The position numbers and the translations under genes are program-made. From NCBI GenBank assembly GCA_022565415.1, contig JAIUMT010000051.1, positions 1 through 14,379 of the forward strand: a stretch of DNA of 14,379 nucleotides, given 5' to 3'. This DNA comes from Balneolales bacterium (GTDB lineage: Bacteria; Bacteroidota; Rhodothermia; Balneolales; HLUCCA01). The notes beneath the pieces were generated by a model, which saw only the letters and a list, made by a program, of their open reading frames with translations, ran no database searches and was not told the DNA's origin. Of this stretch, positions 1 to 6,758 are shown piece by piece. The first letter of the stretch is position 1. Each line of letters opens with the position of its first letter.

Positions 1-584
1 AGAAAATTCGGTTCTCTGAAGTGGTTGTCGGGCAATGCACCTTCCTCAACTAGAGTATAGAAAACCGGGTCATGGCCAGTAGCTTCAAATACGCGAGCCA
101 ATGCATGTTCCAAAGAGTCGCCTCGAACCAACATAGATTCATTATCTGCATTTACCCTGTAAGACCGAACTTTTCCATCGGTGTCGAAAGTAACTGAACT
201 TAAGCCGAATTCCGAAAAGAGTGTTTCATCGCTGATGATGGCTGTTATTTGATCATAGTCTCTTAAATACATCACAGACCAGCCGTTAAGTGGCACGCCA
301 GACTGGTTTAAAGACGACGGATTAAGCGTCTGAGATTTCCCCAATGAGTCGAGTAAGTCGGTGTATAGATACGTTCGCTGAATTCGTCGGGTAAGAGGCT
401 TGTACCCGGCTGGTTCTTCTAGCCCCAGCATATGCATAACTTCTGAGGCACGCTCATTAACAGCAAAACGGTTCATTTCGACGGGAGAGGTAGCCTGCAA
501 GTCGATCATCGATCTAAATGCAACAAAGATAATTAGCCCAAGAAATCCTAAGTAAACAATAATATATACGGAGCGTAACGACAC
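1..584 (-). CDS. Partial membrane-anchored protein of unknown function (N-terminal 194 residues)
   Basis: An open frame reads leftward from a GTG at 582-584 and leaves the window at base 1 without a stop, giving 194 residues of the N-terminus. The in-frame stop TAA lies just upstream (near 605) and there is no ATG before residue 26, so GTG is the best start. It keeps a hydrophobic segment at about residues 6-23 (YIIVYLGFLGLIIFVAF) that looks like a signal anchor. The remaining region (about 27-194) is polar and probably extracytoplasmic. It holds an aromatic stretch GWSVMYLRDYDQ near 101-112 and a strand-like VTFDTDGKVRSYRV near 131-144. I do not recognise the family. A sensor ectodomain, or the N-terminal ectodomain of a larger membrane protein, would fit, but nothing visible proves either. 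It is divergent from the MscS gene across a 200-bp spacer. Confidence 0.75.
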   Translation of the reverse strand, partial: MSLRSVYIIVYLGFLGLIIFVAFRSMIDLQATSPVEMNRFAVNERASEVMHMLGLEEPAGYKPLTRRIQRTYLYTDLLDSLGKSQTLNPSSLNQSGVPLNGWSVMYLRDYDQITAIISDETLFSEFGLSSVTFDTDGKVRSYRVNADNESMLVRGDSLEHALARVFEATGHDPVFYTLVEEGALPDNHFREPNF

Positions 585-627
585 AATGCCTTTGGTCTGG
601 TTTTAAACTAATCTAAGTTACTCACAA

Positions 628-641
628 TACAGATATCTGTA
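628..641. promoter_or_regulatory. 14-bp perfect palindrome in a divergent spacer
   Basis: TACAGATATCTGTA is a perfect 14-bp dyad lying 43 bp upstream of the leftward gene start and about 140 bp upstream of the rightward MscS gene. The word TCTAAGTT occurs as a direct repeat on both sides (612-619 and 655-662). A dimeric regulator site is a reasonable guess. No regulator is identified. Confidence 0.3.
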
Positions 642-706
642 CGCATCAATTCGGTCTAAGTTGTGAAAAAAACACCAATCAAACCATTAGAATGCACATC
701 ATAACA

Positions 707-738
707 TCTGCGTCAGACCAACAAGAACCGTATATTTA
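707..738 (+). promoter_or_regulatory. Possible mscS promoter (TCTG-N20-TATATTTA)
   Basis: TATATTTA at 731-738 matches 7 of 8 positions of the Bacteroidota -7 consensus TAnnTTTG. TCTG at 707-710, 20 bases upstream, matches 3 of 4 positions of the -33 TTTG element. Transcription would begin near 745, leaving a leader of about 40 bases before the MscS start codon. This is a by-eye match only. Confidence 0.3.
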
Positions 739-784
739 GCAGATTGCATTCAGTATATTCATAAAGCTTCAAACTCGTATTTTC

Positions 785-2458
785 ATGTTCCGTCCTTTAC
801 TTCTCGGTATAGTTTACCTGATTGCGCTTCATAGTGTAGCAGTTGGTCAGACTCTAAGTACTTCCGACACATCCCGCCTTCTTGCAAACCCTCAGCGGGC
901 AGCTCACACGTTTGTTCACTGGCAAATGGCAGGTCATGAGCGATTCGACCTGGCTGCAGTTACCATGAAGGCCGACCCCTCTCTTACTGAAGCCGAACGT
1001 ATCGATCGTGCCCGGCAATTATTAAAAGTTTTGGATTCACGCGGATTGTTCATCGATTTCGACAGAATCCCCACAAATCCAGCTTACGAAGATACCCTGT
1101 CCGGATTGCATCAGTACATTATGTTCAACAGTTTGCCCGAAATCTACCTCGAACGGCAAGACTCACTTTGGATGTTTTCCAGGGCATCTGTCGATGCAAT
1201 TCCCGCTATTTACCGCAGTACATTTTCGGTTTTTGTTGATGTTGTGCTGGATAACTTGCCCGAAAACATGCACAAACAATGGCTCGGTCTACAAATCTGG
1301 CAGTATTTAGCGCTCTTCATATGGATATTAATTGGTCTGGTGTTGAGAAAGTTATTCGAATACTTTCTGGAAGTTTATGTGCACAAACTCACCCAAAAAA
1401 CGGAAACCAAGTGGGATGATTTTCTTGTAAAGGCAGCAAAAAAACCAGCCAGTTTTATACTGATGCTGTTCTTTTTCAAAGTATCCTACTCTAATCTGAT
1501 GTTGTCGGTGAATGTCAACTTCTACATGAACTGGTTTCTTGACATTGCTCTGAGTTTCTCATTTGTATGGCTATTCTACGGATTGGTAAATGTAATTACT
1601 GGTCTTTTGGCAGCAATTACTGCAAAAACGGAGAGTAAATTAGACGAGCAACTTGTTCCTTTACTTGGCAAAACCCTTAAAGTATTTGTTATTGTAGTCG
1701 GATCATTATTCATCGTTCAAAACAGCGGGTACAACGTAGCGTCTGTCCTTGCCGGACTTGGAATTGGTGGTCTGGCCGTTGCCCTGGCTGCCCGTGATAC
1801 GCTGGCCAACTTTTTCGGATCAGTTACCATCTTTTTAGACAAGCCATTTCAAATCGGCCACTGGATTAACATTAACGGTCAAGAAGGTATTGTTGAGGAA
1901 GTTGGGTTTCGCACCACCCGTATCCGAACATTCTACAACTCCGTTATCAGTGTTCCGAACTCGATTATGGCCAGTACGGCGGTAGATAACCTCGGTTTGC
2001 GAGAATATCGCCGAATTATGACTACAGTAAATCTAACCTACAGTACGCCTCCTGAACAACTTGAAGCTTTTGTTGAGGCCGTAAAAGGTTTGGCACGGGC
2101 GAATCCGCGTATGAGGCAAGATTTAATGGAAGTTCAGTTCAATCAATTCGGAGCCCATTCACTTGACGTACTGATTTATGTGTTTGTCAAGGTTCCAACC
2201 TGGCACGATGAGTTGCAGGAACGACATACTTTCTTCATGGAAATTTTGAGGGTGGCCAAAGAGGTTGGCGTCGAATTTGCATACCCAACCCAAACATTGC
2301 ACATCGACAGTTTCTACAAAGATGCGCCGCGTCAAGTTGGCAAAAAACTAAGCGAAGAAGAGCTGGCTAGTTCGGTGTGGTCGTTTGGTCCGGATGGAGA
2401 TGCTTCCAAGCGTGGTGGACCCCGACTCAAAAAGGACGGAAAAGTAATCGACTTCTAA
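785..2458 (+). CDS. MscS-family mechanosensitive ion channel with periplasmic N-terminal domain
   Basis: This 557-residue small-conductance mechanosensitive channel releases solutes from the cytoplasm on hypo-osmotic shock. Residues 1-22 look like a signal peptide, with cleavage near VG/QT. Residues about 25-165 form a soluble, probably periplasmic domain. Hydrophobic segments follow at about 171-187, 222-243, 247-275 and 298-312. The pore helix and channel core are classic: GLGIGGLAVALAARD at 324-338, then LANFFGSVTIFLDKPFQIG at 340-358. The beta-domain signature EGIVEEVGFRTTRIR lies at 367-381, followed by VPNSIMAS at 390-397. A charged tail of about 40 residues ends the protein. E. coli MscS has 286 residues, so this is one of the larger multi-helix MscS homologues with an added ectodomain. 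It ends 60 bases before the stop of the convergent bacilliredoxin gene. Assignment to the superfamily is secure; gating threshold and ion preference cannot be read from sequence. Confidence 0.95.
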   Translation: MFRPLLLGIVYLIALHSVAVGQTLSTSDTSRLLANPQRAAHTFVHWQMAGHERFDLAAVTMKADPSLTEAERIDRARQLLKVLDSRGLFIDFDRIPTNPAYEDTLSGLHQYIMFNSLPEIYLERQDSLWMFSRASVDAIPAIYRSTFSVFVDVVLDNLPENMHKQWLGLQIWQYLALFIWILIGLVLRKLFEYFLEVYVHKLTQKTETKWDDFLVKAAKKPASFILMLFFFKVSYSNLMLSVNVNFYMNWFLDIALSFSFVWLFYGLVNVITGLLAAITAKTESKLDEQLVPLLGKTLKVFVIVVGSLFIVQNSGYNVASVLAGLGIGGLAVALAARDTLANFFGSVTIFLDKPFQIGHWININGQEGIVEEVGFRTTRIRTFYNSVISVPNSIMASTAVDNLGLREYRRIMTTVNLTYSTPPEQLEAFVEAVKGLARANPRMRQDLMEVQFNQFGAHSLDVLIYVFVKVPTWHDELQERHTFFMEILRVAKEVGVEFAYPTQTLHIDSFYKDAPRQVGKKLSEEELASSVWSFGPDGDASKRGGPRLKKDGKVIDF

Positions 2459-2466
2459 GAATTGAG

Positions 2467-2510
2467 AAAAATCTCAGAGATTCTGGTAATTAAACCAAAA
2501 TCTCTGAGAT
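2467..2510 (-). terminator. Terminator hairpin between convergent mscS and bacilliredoxin genes
   Basis: Arms ATCTCAGAGATT (2471-2482) and AATCTCTGAGAT (2499-2510) are perfectly complementary over 12 bp. A short inner TGGT/ACCA pairing extends the stem. The run of U follows the stem only when read leftward (AAAAA at 2467-2471 on the + strand), so it mainly serves the bacilliredoxin gene. It may also block rightward read-through from mscS. Confidence 0.8.
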
Positions 2511-2517
2511 CGAATTC

Positions 2518-2946
2518 TTAGCAGAATGCGTTGAAAATCATTTTCAGATCTTCGGCAACTTCTTGTGCAGTTCGGCCTTCAACACGATGACGAGGAATCA
2601 TCGCTTTGATTTCGCCATCTTTAAAGAAAGCGAAAGAAGGTGATGATGGAGGGAATTCAGAAAAATACCCACGGGCACACTCGGTAGCTTCGCGATCTTG
2701 TCCGGCGAAAACCGTATACATCACGTTGGGTTGTTTTTCGTTTTCGAGGGCGATTTTCACACCGGGACGAGCGTTTCCAGCCGCGCAACCGCAAACTGAG
2801 TTAATTACGAGTAGCATAGTACCCTCTTTTTTCTCGCCTAAAACAGCATCGACGTCTTCGGGCGTGCGTAATTCTTTAACACCGAGATCGGTCAGCTCGG
2901 TACGCATCCAGGAAGTATCAGGACCGATTCCAAATCCAAATTGCAT
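2518..2946 (-). CDS. Bacilliredoxin, BrxA/BrxB (YphP/YqiW) family
   Basis: The protein has 142 residues, the usual size for this family. Its thioredoxin-like fold carries the hallmark CXC active site, NSVCGCAAG at 49-57 with cysteines 52 and 54. Further cysteines are C90 and C142, the last residue. Known bacilliredoxins remove bacillithiol from S-bacillithiolated cytosolic proteins after oxidative or hypochlorite stress. The organism therefore probably makes bacillithiol, though no synthesis gene is visible here. The start is the ATG at 2944-2946, giving the expected N-terminus (MQFGFGIGPDTSWMRTELT). It is a single-gene unit, convergent with mscS and divergent from the putative lipoprotein gene across 125 bp. 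I cannot tell BrxA from BrxB, so no symbol is given. Confidence 0.93.
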   Translation of the reverse strand: MQFGFGIGPDTSWMRTELTDLGVKELRTPEDVDAVLGEKKEGTMLLVINSVCGCAAGNARPGVKIALENEKQPNVMYTVFAGQDREATECARGYFSEFPPSSPSFAFFKDGEIKAMIPRHRVEGRTAQEVAEDLKMIFNAFC

Positions 2947-3015
2947 AGTATTGCTGGTATTAATTTATGTTCACTTTATCAGATAGCGTAATATACGTAA
3001 TTTGATGTATCAATA

Positions 3016-3037
3016 TGACACCATAAAAACAGTGTCA
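3016..3037. promoter_or_regulatory. TGACAC-N10-GTGTCA inverted repeat
   Basis: Perfect 6-bp arms (3016-3021 and 3032-3037) are separated by 10 bp in the divergent spacer between the bacilliredoxin and lipoprotein genes. The dyad lies 35 bp before the lipoprotein start codon. It could be an operator for either gene or a weak hairpin in the lipoprotein leader. No regulator is known to me for it. Confidence 0.3.
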
Positions 3038-3071
3038 CTTCTCAAGTTATACTCCCATTTAACCAAGTTTC

Positions 3072-3902
3072 ATGCACAATCCGTTCAGAATAACACTTTT
3101 CCTTCTGCTTATCGCATCGATTACCATTAACTGCGCCAGGACGCGGGCTGTTAGTAGTACGTTTGCACCAACTCCTATCACTGTAGATGGATCAATCACA
3201 GACTGGCCTCGCGACCGGATGCAGATTGAGAATAATCCAGAGTACGACATGTATTTCGCGAATGATGAGGAATTTTTATACCTGTATGTGATTGTGAAAA
3301 GCACTCAAATACATGCCGACATCGAAGAATTCGGATTAAATCTATACTTCGACACCGATAAAAGATTTCGTCGCTCGTTCGGTATTATTTACCCCATCGG
3401 AATTTTGAATGGAATCAGTAACATTCCTGGTGCACGACAAGAGTATTTGCAAAATCCGGGTTGGGCCAATTTCAGTGAAAATCAGCAGATAATTGCTGCA
3501 CTCCAAAACGAAATGCCAAATCGGGTAATGCTGATTCAACGAAATTCGAGCAGAGACCCTATGCGTCCGGCACCAGTAAACATGGAAGCGTTGAGAGCGC
3601 AGGATTTACACCTGAAGATGGACGAAGAAAGTCGCTTGCTTAACATTGAAATGAAAATCCCCCTTCGTAGTACCAGAGCAAGACAGTTTGCCATTGATGT
3701 AGAGGATGGGAACCCCATTTACGTAGGTTTTGAGGTACAACCACCTTCAATCGATGAAATTTTGGGAGAAGACCAAAACATCAACTCTCGTGACTCCCAA
3801 ACTGCGGCCACACGAAGACAACAAAATGCCAGTCAGTTCGCCAGAATGCAGTTGCGCGGTGAATTTTCGCGTTGGGTAAAGGTTGAATTGGCAAAACCAT
3901 AG
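3072..3902 (+). CDS. Putative lipoprotein with CBM9/DOMON-like beta domain
   Basis: This 276-residue envelope protein of unknown function starts with a signal sequence (RITLFLLLIASITIN, 6-20) followed by C21. The lipobox T-I-N-C is loose, so lipidation is likely but not certain. The next part, PITVDGSITDWPRD (35-48) then YFANDEEFLYLYVIV (61-75) and FGLNLYFDTD (87-96), has the pattern of extracytoplasmic carbohydrate-binding-like (CBM9/DOMON) beta sandwiches. There the DG...W opening and the ND..LYLYV strand are typical. A second beta region runs from about 178 to 225 (LHLKMDEESRLLNIEMKIP, IYVGFEVQPP). A low-complexity Gln/Arg/Ala stretch spans about 244-262. No catalytic motif is visible. It is a single-gene unit convergent with sodA. 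The fold call is inferred from pattern, not from a search, and the ligand is unknown. Confidence 0.8.
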   Translation: MHNPFRITLFLLLIASITINCARTRAVSSTFAPTPITVDGSITDWPRDRMQIENNPEYDMYFANDEEFLYLYVIVKSTQIHADIEEFGLNLYFDTDKRFRRSFGIIYPIGILNGISNIPGARQEYLQNPGWANFSENQQIIAALQNEMPNRVMLIQRNSSRDPMRPAPVNMEALRAQDLHLKMDEESRLLNIEMKIPLRSTRARQFAIDVEDGNPIYVGFEVQPPSIDEILGEDQNINSRDSQTAATRRQQNASQFARMQLRGEFSRWVKVELAKP

Positions 3903-4040
3903 ATCTGTAGCCGGAAGAAGGTTCAAAAAAACGTGATAATTCTATGTTATCTATTCAAAAAAGCTGCGTTTGGAACAACCCCATGGAAGGCCATGCGAAA
4001 TGTACGTTATCTCGACCTTTCAACACATCTCACTCAAAAT

Positions 4041-4075
4041 AAAAAGGCCCTCTCATTTCTGAGACGGCCTTTTCT
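4041..4075. terminator. Bidirectional terminator between lipoprotein gene and sodA
   Basis: AAAAGGCC (4042-4049) pairs with GGCCTTTT (4066-4073). An inner stem TCTCA/TGAGA closes a TTTC loop, with one C-C mismatch between the two stems. A-rich and T-rich flanks give a U run in both directions, so it can end both convergent transcripts. The rest of the 3903-4123 spacer shows no gene. Confidence 0.85.
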
Positions 4076-4123
4076 TAAAAACAACTCACTGCCTGGCAGC
4101 GGAGTTAATTTGATGATTAAGTA

Positions 4124-4729
4124 TTACTTAGCAGCATCAAATCTTTCGGCAACTTTACTCCAGTCAACTACATTCCAGAAAGCACTGACGTAGTCTGGAC
4201 GTCGGTTTTGGTAATTCAGGTAGTATGCATGCTCCCAAACATCAAGTCCGAGAACAGGAACTTTCCCATCCATCAACGGGCTGTCCTGATTTGGCGTAGA
4301 AGTAACTTCAAGCTTTCCGTTAGCCACAACGAGCCAAGCCCAGCCAGAACCGAAACGTGTAGCAGCCGCATTAGCAAACTTTTCCTTGAATGCATCAAAG
4401 CTTCCAAATGCGCTGTCGATAGCTTTAGCTAACTCACCAGTTGGACTACCACCGGCGTTTGGCCCAATAACTGTCCAGAAAAGGCTATGGTTTGCATGTC
4501 CGCCGCCGTTGTTAATTACAGCTTGCTTCTTGTCAGCCGGCACCTTGTCGATGTTCCTCATCAGATCATCAATAGAATGCTCCAATAAATCGTTGCCCTC
4601 AAGAGCATCATTTACTTTGGTGATGTAAGCCTGGTGGTGCTTCGAGTGGTGGATTTCCATCGTTTTCGCATCGATATGTGGTTCAAGCGCATCATATGCG
4701 TACGGTAATTTAGGTAATGTGTAAGCCAT
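4124..4729 (-). CDS. sodA: Superoxide dismutase, Mn-type (Fe/Mn family)
   Basis: The enzyme converts superoxide to hydrogen peroxide and oxygen in the cytoplasm (no signal peptide). It has 201 residues, the normal length. The metal ligands are all present: H27 (MEIHHSKHH), H81 (GGHANHSLFW), D163 and H167 (LDVWEHAYY). The glycine at 77 and the glutamine at 148 (NQDSPLM) are the pattern of manganese enzymes; iron enzymes carry the active-site glutamine in the N-terminal half instead. The C-terminal NYQNRRPDYVSAFWNVVDW (172-190) is the usual dimer and ligand region. The start ATG at 4727-4729 is preceded on its strand by AAAAGGAT at 7 bases' distance, one of the few Shine-Dalgarno-like sequences in the window. 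It is divergent from sthA, with which it may share control. Cambialistic use of iron cannot be ruled out from sequence. Confidence 0.96.
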   Translation of the reverse strand: MAYTLPKLPYAYDALEPHIDAKTMEIHHSKHHQAYITKVNDALEGNDLLEHSIDDLMRNIDKVPADKKQAVINNGGGHANHSLFWTVIGPNAGGSPTGELAKAIDSAFGSFDAFKEKFANAAATRFGSGWAWLVVANGKLEVTSTPNQDSPLMDGKVPVLGLDVWEHAYYLNYQNRRPDYVSAFWNVVDWSKVAERFDAAK

Positions 4730-4775
4730 TAATTTTATCCTTTTCGTGTTGTGATTTAATATTATCTAAAAACGT

Positions 4776-4901
4776 GTCTAAACGGTCTTAAACCTTTGAT
4801 TGTCATCTCAATATAACAAATGAAAGACACTAGTTGAAGTATAAGTATATGTTTAGACTTACATTTTTCACGGTCTTACCTTGTTTAACGAATTGTTTAA
4901 C
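4776..4901. promoter_or_regulatory. Repeated GTTTAAC / GTCTAAAC words in the sodA-sthA spacer
   Basis: Five related words lie in 126 bp: GTCTAAAC (4776-4783), GTCTTAAAC (4785-4793), GTTTAGAC (4851-4858), GTTTAAC (4883-4889) and GTTTAAC (4895-4901). The last two are direct repeats 12 bp apart, and the first and third are exact inverted complements. Recurrence between two divergent redox genes suggests an operator cluster. AT-rich chance similarity remains possible. Confidence 0.35.
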
Positions 4902-4932
4902 CAAATAATTTCAAAGAAATCGTGCCACGAAT

Positions 4933-4948
4933 CCCCTATCTTTAGGGG
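4933..4948 (+). promoter_or_regulatory. CCCCTA-TCTT-TAGGGG dyad over a possible sthA -7 element
   Basis: Six-base perfect arms (4933-4938, 4943-4948) surround TCTT. The dyad contains TATCTTTA (4937-4944), a 7 of 8 match to the Bacteroidota -7 consensus TAnnTTTG, 50 bases before the sthA start. A protein bound here would cover the promoter. No clear -33 element is seen at 19-21 bp spacing. Confidence 0.3.
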
Positions 4949-4994
4949 AAGAAATATTCTGCTTATTTTTAAATAACGACCTCATTTTATCTCT

Positions 4995-6446
4995 ATGAAA
5001 TTCGATTACGACCTGATTATTCTGGGTAGTGGCCCAGCTGGCTTTTCCGCATCTATGCAAGCAAGTAAATTCGACAAGAAAGTATTAATGGTTGAGGCAA
5101 ACGAAAACCATTTGGGCGGGTCGTGGATTAACGCAGGTACCGTTCCTAGTAAAGCTCTGCGCGAGGCAGCTTCCAACATACACAAGTTTACCCGTCAATT
5201 TGGCAATGTAAACAATCAAAAGCCGTTCGAACTATTTCAAATGGCTGATTTACTTCGCCTCAAAGAACAGGTAATCGAGTACGAAAACAGCGAAATCAAA
5301 CGAAATCTTGTTAAGAATGAGATTACTACCTTGCGCGGATATGGTCGCCTTGTCGACCCGCATACCGTTGAGGTACTCGATCCCATTGAGACGAAACGTA
5401 CGTTCACTGCTCAGAACATCCTGATTTCAACCGGAAGTACAGCGAAGCAGCCATCAAATTTCACGGTCGACCACAAAACCGTGCTGGATATAACTTCCAT
5501 TCTTACTATGGAATACATTCCACGTCGATTGGTAATTGTTGGAGCTGGAGTTCAAGCAATTGAATATGCTACCATTTTTGCTTCATTAGGCACAAAAATC
5601 ACGTTACTGAATCCACTCGACGATTATTTTACATTCCTGGATCATGAAGTTCGTGCACTTTTGGACGATGCCATGAAGAGCTTCCGGATTACGATATTCC
5701 ACAATGCAAAAGTCGATAAAGTTGGCAAGAATGAGCTAAGAAACTGCACAGAGGTCCATTTCACTGTCGATGGTGTTGAGAATCGCGTTATTGAAACCGA
5801 ACAAGTATTACATTTCGGTGGACGAACACCAAACACTGATAAAATCGGTCTCGATAAAGTAGGAATCAAAACACTCGAAGATGGCCATATTGCCGTTAAC
5901 GAGGGATATCAAACCGAAATTAAATCCATTTTTGCAGCAGGCGATGTGGTTGGCTATCCGGAGTTGGCATCAGCTTCTTTCTCTCAGGGCCGCCTTGCAG
6001 CGTGCAACATGTTTAATATTCCAGCGGCTGAACTCAGCACCACTATGCCCTTCAGCATTTATTCAATTCCGGAAATGTCGAGCGTCGGCTTGACAGAATT
6101 AGAAGCGAAAGATGCTGGTTATGATGTGACTGTGGGTCGTGCGTACTTCGAAAACCTTACCAAAGCGACGATTAGTAATAATCACCGTGGAATTTTAAAG
6201 CTTGTTTTTGAAACCGGAACTTTCCGACTACTCGGAGTTCACTGCATCGGCGAAGGAGCTTGCGAAATCATTCATATTGGTCAGGCAGTTATCTCTTTCA
6301 AAGGCGACATCCGTTATTTCATTAGCAATATGATGAATTATCCGACGTATGCTGAGGCTTACCGAATTGCTGCTTTTAACGGCGTGAACCGCGTGTTTAA
6401 AGCGGGTGTGAAGTATCGCAATATCTTGTCGGATAAAAAAGACTAG
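4995..6446 (+). CDS. sthA: Soluble pyridine nucleotide transhydrogenase-like FAD flavoprotein
   Basis: This cytosolic flavoprotein probably passes hydride between NADPH and NAD+. It has 483 residues (E. coli SthA has 466). It opens with an FAD-binding GSGPAG at 11-16. Where dihydrolipoamide dehydrogenase has its redox disulfide, it reads GGSWINAGTVPSKALR (41-56): both cysteine positions are lost, to W44 and T49. E. coli SthA keeps the first cysteine and shares the GT(I/V)PSKALR ending. The second nucleotide site is GAGVQAIEYA (183-192), with alanine at the third glycine position. The second FAD motif is AAGDVVGYPELASAS (314-328). The C-terminal signature NYPTYAEAYRIAAFNG (448-463) is characteristic of SthA and lacks the catalytic histidine of disulfide reductases. 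It is divergent from sodA and followed by its own terminator. The subfamily is well supported; its coenzyme preference is not. Confidence 0.9.
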   Translation: MKFDYDLIILGSGPAGFSASMQASKFDKKVLMVEANENHLGGSWINAGTVPSKALREAASNIHKFTRQFGNVNNQKPFELFQMADLLRLKEQVIEYENSEIKRNLVKNEITTLRGYGRLVDPHTVEVLDPIETKRTFTAQNILISTGSTAKQPSNFTVDHKTVLDITSILTMEYIPRRLVIVGAGVQAIEYATIFASLGTKITLLNPLDDYFTFLDHEVRALLDDAMKSFRITIFHNAKVDKVGKNELRNCTEVHFTVDGVENRVIETEQVLHFGGRTPNTDKIGLDKVGIKTLEDGHIAVNEGYQTEIKSIFAAGDVVGYPELASASFSQGRLAACNMFNIPAAELSTTMPFSIYSIPEMSSVGLTELEAKDAGYDVTVGRAYFENLTKATISNNHRGILKLVFETGTFRLLGVHCIGEGACEIIHIGQAVISFKGDIRYFISNMMNYPTYAEAYRIAAFNGVNRVFKAGVKYRNILSDKKD

Positions 6447-6468
6447 GTATTACTGGATTGCTGCAATG

Positions 6469-6505
6469 AAGGGTACTGTGTTTAATAAAAAGTACCCTTT
6501 TGTTT
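6469..6505 (+). terminator. sthA terminator
   Basis: AAGGGTACT (6469-6477) and AGTACCCTT (6491-6499) pair perfectly over 9 bp around a 13-base loop, followed by TTGTTT. It begins 23 bases after the sthA stop codon and is oriented for sthA. Confidence 0.85.
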
Positions 6506-6594
6506 CGACGTTCGGCACATCCCAATGGAGTCTATACAAAGTCTTGTTTCAACGCTTGGAACGAAGCTAGCTTACACTTCGATGATTATAACAT

Positions 6595-6630
6595 AAAAAA
6601 GGCCCTCACACATCGTGCAGGGCCTTTTTT
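6595..6630. terminator. Bidirectional terminator downstream of aspS
   Basis: AAAAAAGGCCCT (6595-6606) and AGGGCCTTTTTT (6619-6630) form a perfect 12-bp stem, with CAC/GTG pairing inside the loop. It is symmetrical, so it works in both directions: about 130 bases past the aspS stop when read leftward, and as a second stop for sthA when read rightward. Confidence 0.85.
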
Positions 6631-6758
6631 ATGCAATAGATTTGGCTTTGTTTCTTGTCGTCACATTGTGACTAGATCCTAGCTATGGAACAAAATTGCG
6701 AAAATTTGAGCTTAATCCCATTATTCCAAGCATAACACTTGAAATAAAATCTGAGCTC

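Larger units (their letters stand above)
6447..6758. other. 312-bp gene-free convergent spacer between sthA and aspS
   Basis: This stretch holds two terminator hairpins (6469-6505 and 6595-6630) and a small dyad GTCAC-ATT-GTGAC at 6660-6672. No believable gene is seen. A 60-codon open frame from 6500 runs straight through the second terminator and looks like chance. Confidence 0.7.

Noticed and set aside
2606..2986. A 126-codon frame opposite the bacilliredoxin gene
   Set aside because: It is antisense to a confidently identified gene and has no recognisable motif.
3933..4193. An 86-codon rightward open frame after the lipoprotein gene
   Set aside because: It crosses the terminator at 4041-4075 and overlaps the sodA 3' end on the opposite strand. 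No start signal is seen.
6500..6682. A 60-codon rightward open frame between sthA and aspS
   Set aside because: It overlaps the sthA terminator and runs through a perfect 12-bp terminator stem. Composition is not protein-like.
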